From a virus: a stretch of 36,071 bases of DNA. Positions 33,293 to 36,071 of the stretch are shown here, one piece after another. Made by a program: the position numbers and the translations under genes. The number at the start of each line of letters is the position of its first letter. Position 1 is the first letter of the stretch. The stretch covers positions 1-36,071 of IMG/VR virus record IMGVR_UViG_3300020392_000035; one strand, given 5' to 3'. Under the pieces are notes generated by a model. That model was not told where the DNA came from and did not search any database. It saw nothing but the letters and a program-made list of their open reading frames with translations.

Positions 33293-34603
33293 TTATGTAT
33301 TTATTTTTGTGCTTACCACTATTTCTGTATCTTCAAATCTAGAGTTTGGTCCTATTCCACCCTCTCTAAAAATACCTCCGACCATTCTACCTTTGAAAAT
33401 ACCATCCTTTCCAAAGACATAACAGTTAGTCAGTGTGCAGCTACCGTGAACATAAGACGACTCTACTTTAGAATCTTTTATCTCACATCCTTGATAAAAT
33501 TGTGAGCGCAAGCACTGTGCTCCTTCAACTTTACCACCGTAAATTGAACTATTTTCAATGTTACCGGATAGCTCGCAATTGATAAACTCAAAGCCGTCTA
33601 GCAAATATGCTGTTTTAAAAACACCATCCTTAATTTGTACAGTTCCGTAGTCAGAATCATAATTGATAATACCCGACTCCATAGATCCGTTCGACAATAA
33701 TTCTAACACTTTGTGTTTAAATCTATTCCACTGTACATTAATAACTTGCTCATTGTCTGTTAAGTCTACTAATATATTTATCTGTCTCCAGTATTTATTT
33801 ACTGCTTTATAGTCTTTTAGCATCTCCATAAGAGGTCTATTCTTTTCTAAGATCCTCTTAAGCTCTATTTTATTCTCAGGTGTAAATTTAGGATTATTAC
33901 AAGATTTCCAAACTGACATAATAAACATTTCTGCTAAATGTAGAATATCATCTGTTCTTTTCTCGTAATTTTCACCACCTAAATATCTAAACTCTAAATA
34001 ATTCTTTTGTGCTTTCTCAAAGTTAATACCATAGTATTTAGTATTAGCATAAGTAAAGTTATCCGAACTAATTAAATCTTCATTATAGTAGAATGCTTCA
34101 TGTTTTGGCATAATCCATTTAACAGACTTAGCATAAGTTGAATGCTCTCTATTTGGAAAATACTTATAGACTCTTGCTTCATCAAACTCTAAGATAAACT
34201 TTAAGATTGACATGTGCGTAATCATGTATTTGTCCTCTAAGTAATCTGTATTAAAAGACATATTGAGATGAATAGAAGCTCGGTCATTAGTATAACCATT
34301 CTTCTCTATCCATCTTAACATCTTTTGAATTACAATTCTAGCACTACGGTACGGCATCGCACCAGTAACTAACTCAATAAGACCTTTACCACCAGACATA
34401 TCTGGTTCCATCTTAAAGACTTCCGCACTAGGTTGAAAGTCAGAATGAGCCTTTTCCTCTAATCGAATCTTCCTGTTTAATAATTCACTCAAAGACTTCT
34501 GTGTCTCTTCTAACTCTAGATTTGAGTAGAATTCAAACTCGACGCCTATTTGACTAGCGTTTAGGACAGATTGTCTCGATGAAGATCTGTTTAGTTTTTG
34601 CAT
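33293..34603 (-). CDS. Amidoligase-like protein with C-terminal beta-helix
   Basis: The first 300 residues (of 436) resemble the COOH-NH2 ligase (amidoligase) family, which has a glutamine synthetase-like fold. Visible motifs are IGVEFEFY (E22, E24), EPDMSGGKGLIELVTG (D68, E77) and SIHLNMSF (H112), in the order and spacing of the family's metal/ATP site. Such enzymes form amide or isopeptide bonds using ATP. Residues of about 315-430 are a run of short repeats (FINCELSGNIENSSIYGG, then similar turns with Gly, Ser, Cys and Phe at intervals) suggesting a right-handed beta-helix like pentapeptide-repeat or fibre domains. The gene sits between the S1-like and neck genes, with a variant promoter-like element 24 nt upstream. 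The substrate is unknown; modification of a virion or envelope protein is possible. Confidence 0.6.
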   Translation of the reverse strand: MQKLNRSSSRQSVLNASQIGVEFEFYSNLELEETQKSLSELLNRKIRLEEKAHSDFQPSAEVFKMEPDMSGGKGLIELVTGAMPYRSARIVIQKMLRWIEKNGYTNDRASIHLNMSFNTDYLEDKYMITHMSILKFILEFDEARVYKYFPNREHSTYAKSVKWIMPKHEAFYYNEDLISSDNFTYANTKYYGINFEKAQKNYLEFRYLGGENYEKRTDDILHLAEMFIMSVWKSCNNPKFTPENKIELKRILEKNRPLMEMLKDYKAVNKYWRQINILVDLTDNEQVINVQWNRFKHKVLELLSNGSMESGIINYDSDYGTVQIKDGVFKTAYLLDGFEFINCELSGNIENSSIYGGKVEGAQCLRSQFYQGCEIKDSKVESSYVHGSCTLTNCYVFGKDGIFKGRMVGGIFREGGIGPNSRFEDTEIVVSTKINT

Positions 34604-34627
34604 ATTAGGAGTATGATATTACTTTTC

Positions 34628-34637
34628 AATATATATC
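34628..34637 (-). promoter_or_regulatory. Variant late-promoter-like element GATATATATT
   Basis: It differs from the GATATATAAT core at one position and ends 24 nt before the ATG at 34603, in the same spacing range as the exact copies. The gap between the two genes is only 51 nt, so the element lies just downstream of the S1-like gene. Confidence 0.45.
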
Positions 34638-34654
34638 AAACTCTGTTGGGATAG

Positions 34655-35950
34655 TTATTGGGGTAATTTAAGAAACACCTTCATAGTAGCTTCATCAATC
34701 CTAGTGATTTGAACATTGATGTCATCTCCTATTTTATAGTCTCCTATTGAATTTTCCGGCAATTCACTAACATGTAGCAATCCAGTTACACCATCTTCGA
34801 TATTTACAAAGATACCATAGTCTTTTTTAGTCTTAACTTTAGCCTCGACTACAGATGGTATTGTATATCTAGATTGAATATCTAACCATGGATTAAAAGA
34901 ACTAACTTCTTTTTGAGTTAATGTAATTTTAGTGTTGCTAATAATATCCTTAACAAAGAATTTTATAGGGTCTCCTGGCTTTATCTCTCTAGATTTGAAT
35001 TTAGCTTGAGTCTCCTCATCTAATTCATTATTATGAATCATACCTGTTAGGCATTTATCAAATTCTACGAATACACCATATTTTGCAGTACCTGTAACAT
35101 TACCTGTTTTCTCAACACCTAATGTTTGTTTTAATTCTTGTATTGCACCTGGAATTAAAGCTTGTAGATATTTTCTATGTGAAACTACAATTGTACCTCT
35201 ATCTGGAGAGAAACTAACTGGTACTACATAAATCTCTTCGCCTACAATAGAACCAAAGTCTGATAATTTATTAATACCTGCAAGTGAACCTGGCATGAAA
35301 CAATCTACACCTTGAACTCTTACAATATAACCACCATTCTCAATCATACTCTTAACTAAACCAATCCAAGCAGTGTTACCTTCTTCGATACCAGCTCTAA
35401 GATCCATGAATGTTTTGTGTTTAACTCCTCCAGTGATTGTTCCACCTAAAGTACCTTTTGTGTCAGTAATTAAGACAGCAGTTTCTTCACCTGGTAATAA
35501 AGCTCTGACTTCTTCAGACTCTTTATTAGCTTTTACATAGACTAATTCTCTATAGTCAATATCTACAGTAATAAAGTTTTGGTCTACTCCGTAAACAACA
35601 CCTGTATGAATTTCACCCTCATTGATAACAGGTTTAATCTTAGCACTATGGCCTTCCATTAAATCATATAACTCTTGAGCATAAGCCTCTCTTGAGAATA
35701 CTCTATCTCCGTTATTTGTTTTAATATGTGGGTTATGAGTCCTGTTTTGAGTTGGACATGTGGCTTCGTACTTCTCCCATAAGAACTCTCCGTTCTCATC
35801 ATAGAATTCTGAGAAGTCATTGCCATTATCTTTGACTTCTTCTTTAGTTTCAGTAAATTCTTGGGTAGGGGTTTGAACTTTATCTAAAAGTTCGATCGAT
35901 TCGGCTTTTACACCAGCAGTCTTAATTCTGCGTCTTTTTTTCTCTGACAT
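34655..35950 (-). CDS. Ribosomal protein S1-like RNA-binding protein with four S1 domains
   Basis: The 431-residue protein has a basic N-terminus (MSEKKRRRIK) and an acidic, probably disordered stretch to about 100. Four OB-type S1 domains follow at about 111-175, 190-258, 280-348 and 366-430. The last two are clearest: TGTAKYGVFVEFDKCLTGMI and KTKKDYGIFVNIEDGVTGLL are the classical S1 strand 2-3 motif (YGxFVx...GxxGLxH). The second ends with VVSHRKY, like the SRR segment after S1-protein domains. Bacterial S1 has six domains and brings mRNA to the 30S subunit, so four domains make this a shortened form. A GATATATAATA element lies 27 nt upstream, suggesting late expression. Alternatives are a ribonuclease accessory or transcription factor. 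The S1-domain call is firm; the translational role is inference. Confidence 0.88.
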   Translation of the reverse strand: MSEKKRRRIKTAGVKAESIELLDKVQTPTQEFTETKEEVKDNGNDFSEFYDENGEFLWEKYEATCPTQNRTHNPHIKTNNGDRVFSREAYAQELYDLMEGHSAKIKPVINEGEIHTGVVYGVDQNFITVDIDYRELVYVKANKESEEVRALLPGEETAVLITDTKGTLGGTITGGVKHKTFMDLRAGIEEGNTAWIGLVKSMIENGGYIVRVQGVDCFMPGSLAGINKLSDFGSIVGEEIYVVPVSFSPDRGTIVVSHRKYLQALIPGAIQELKQTLGVEKTGNVTGTAKYGVFVEFDKCLTGMIHNNELDEETQAKFKSREIKPGDPIKFFVKDIISNTKITLTQKEVSSFNPWLDIQSRYTIPSVVEAKVKTKKDYGIFVNIEDGVTGLLHVSELPENSIGDYKIGDDINVQITRIDEATMKVFLKLPQ

Positions 35951-35977
35951 GTATTTTTTATTTAAAAGGTAATAACA

Positions 35978-35988
35978 TATTATATATC
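35978..35988 (-). promoter_or_regulatory. Late-promoter-like element GATATATAATA before the S1-like gene
   Basis: An exact copy of the recurrent minus-strand 11-mer, ending 27 nt before the ATG at 35950. It is the leftward half of the second divergent promoter region. Confidence 0.65.
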
Positions 35989-36030
35989 TGCTTTCGCACG
36001 AGTTTTATCCAGATACAAAAAAGTGGCATT

Positions 36031-36071
36031 TTTTGCAAAATAATTGCCTCTAGATTTTTTTATGTCAGATA
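36031..36071 (+). promoter_or_regulatory. Rightward promoter-like element, copy 2, cut by the window edge
   Basis: The sequence TTTTGCAAAATAATTGCC, 14 nt, then TGTCAGATA repeats copy 1 at 6049-6089 with the same spacing. The last A of the motif is the last base of the window. It implies a plus-strand gene starting just to the right. Confidence 0.6.

Overview
The window is a 36 kb piece of a large, AT-rich, T4-like tailed phage (contractile-tail myovirus). The evidence is a T4-type recombination/replication block (UvsW helicase, UvsY-like mediator, gp61-like primase, gp32-like single-strand binding protein) and a T4-type baseplate/neck block (gp25, gp6, a gp13-like neck protein and several very large structural proteins). 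The host is most likely a member of the Bacteroidota. The giant virion protein carries a BACON-type domain, and essentially none of the gene starts has a Shine-Dalgarno sequence; leaders are A/T-rich, as in Bacteroidota. This host assignment is inference. No tRNA, integrase, IS element or CRISPR array was seen.

Layout, left to right. Positions 1-1511 hold the 5' part of an acidic-tailed protein running off the left edge. Positions 1548-5687 are the replication/recombination cluster, all on the minus strand and tightly packed or overlapping: gp32-like SSB, primase, a 71-residue protein, UvsY-like, UvsW. A 64-residue gene follows at 5777-5971. Around 5972-6129 is a divergent promoter region: leftward it carries a late-promoter-like element, rightward a promoter-like element driving the only two plus-strand genes (6130-6580). 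Positions 6581-6700 separate convergent transcripts. From 6701 to 35950 everything is again on the minus strand. In transcription order (right to left) this is: S1-domain protein, amidoligase-like protein, neck protein, gp25, gp6, a 91-residue protein, a gp7-position protein, a short fibre-like protein, two large baseplate/tail proteins, the 2904-residue giant protein, a collagen-like fibre, a membrane-anchored coiled-coil protein, a 700-residue structural protein, a tube-fold protein, a capsid-targeted glycine-zipper protein, and a RuvC-like nuclease. At the right edge (35951-36071) the divergent promoter layout is repeated, so plus-strand genes probably begin just outside the window.

How it fits together. 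The 11-mer GATATATAATA occurs five times on the minus strand, 27-55 nt before gene starts, and looks like this phage's version of the T4 late promoter. A second element, TTTTGCAAAATA-N-TTGCC-N14-TGTCAGATA, occurs twice on the plus strand with identical geometry and looks like a promoter class for rightward, probably early, genes. The most interesting system suggested is translational. The phage carries its own four-domain S1-like RNA-binding protein under a late-type promoter while its messages lack Shine-Dalgarno sites, so it may supply or replace the host S1 function to direct ribosomes to late mRNAs. Other points to follow are an amidoligase fused to a beta-helix inside the virion gene block, and a T4-style capsid-targeting peptide on a glycine-zipper protein.
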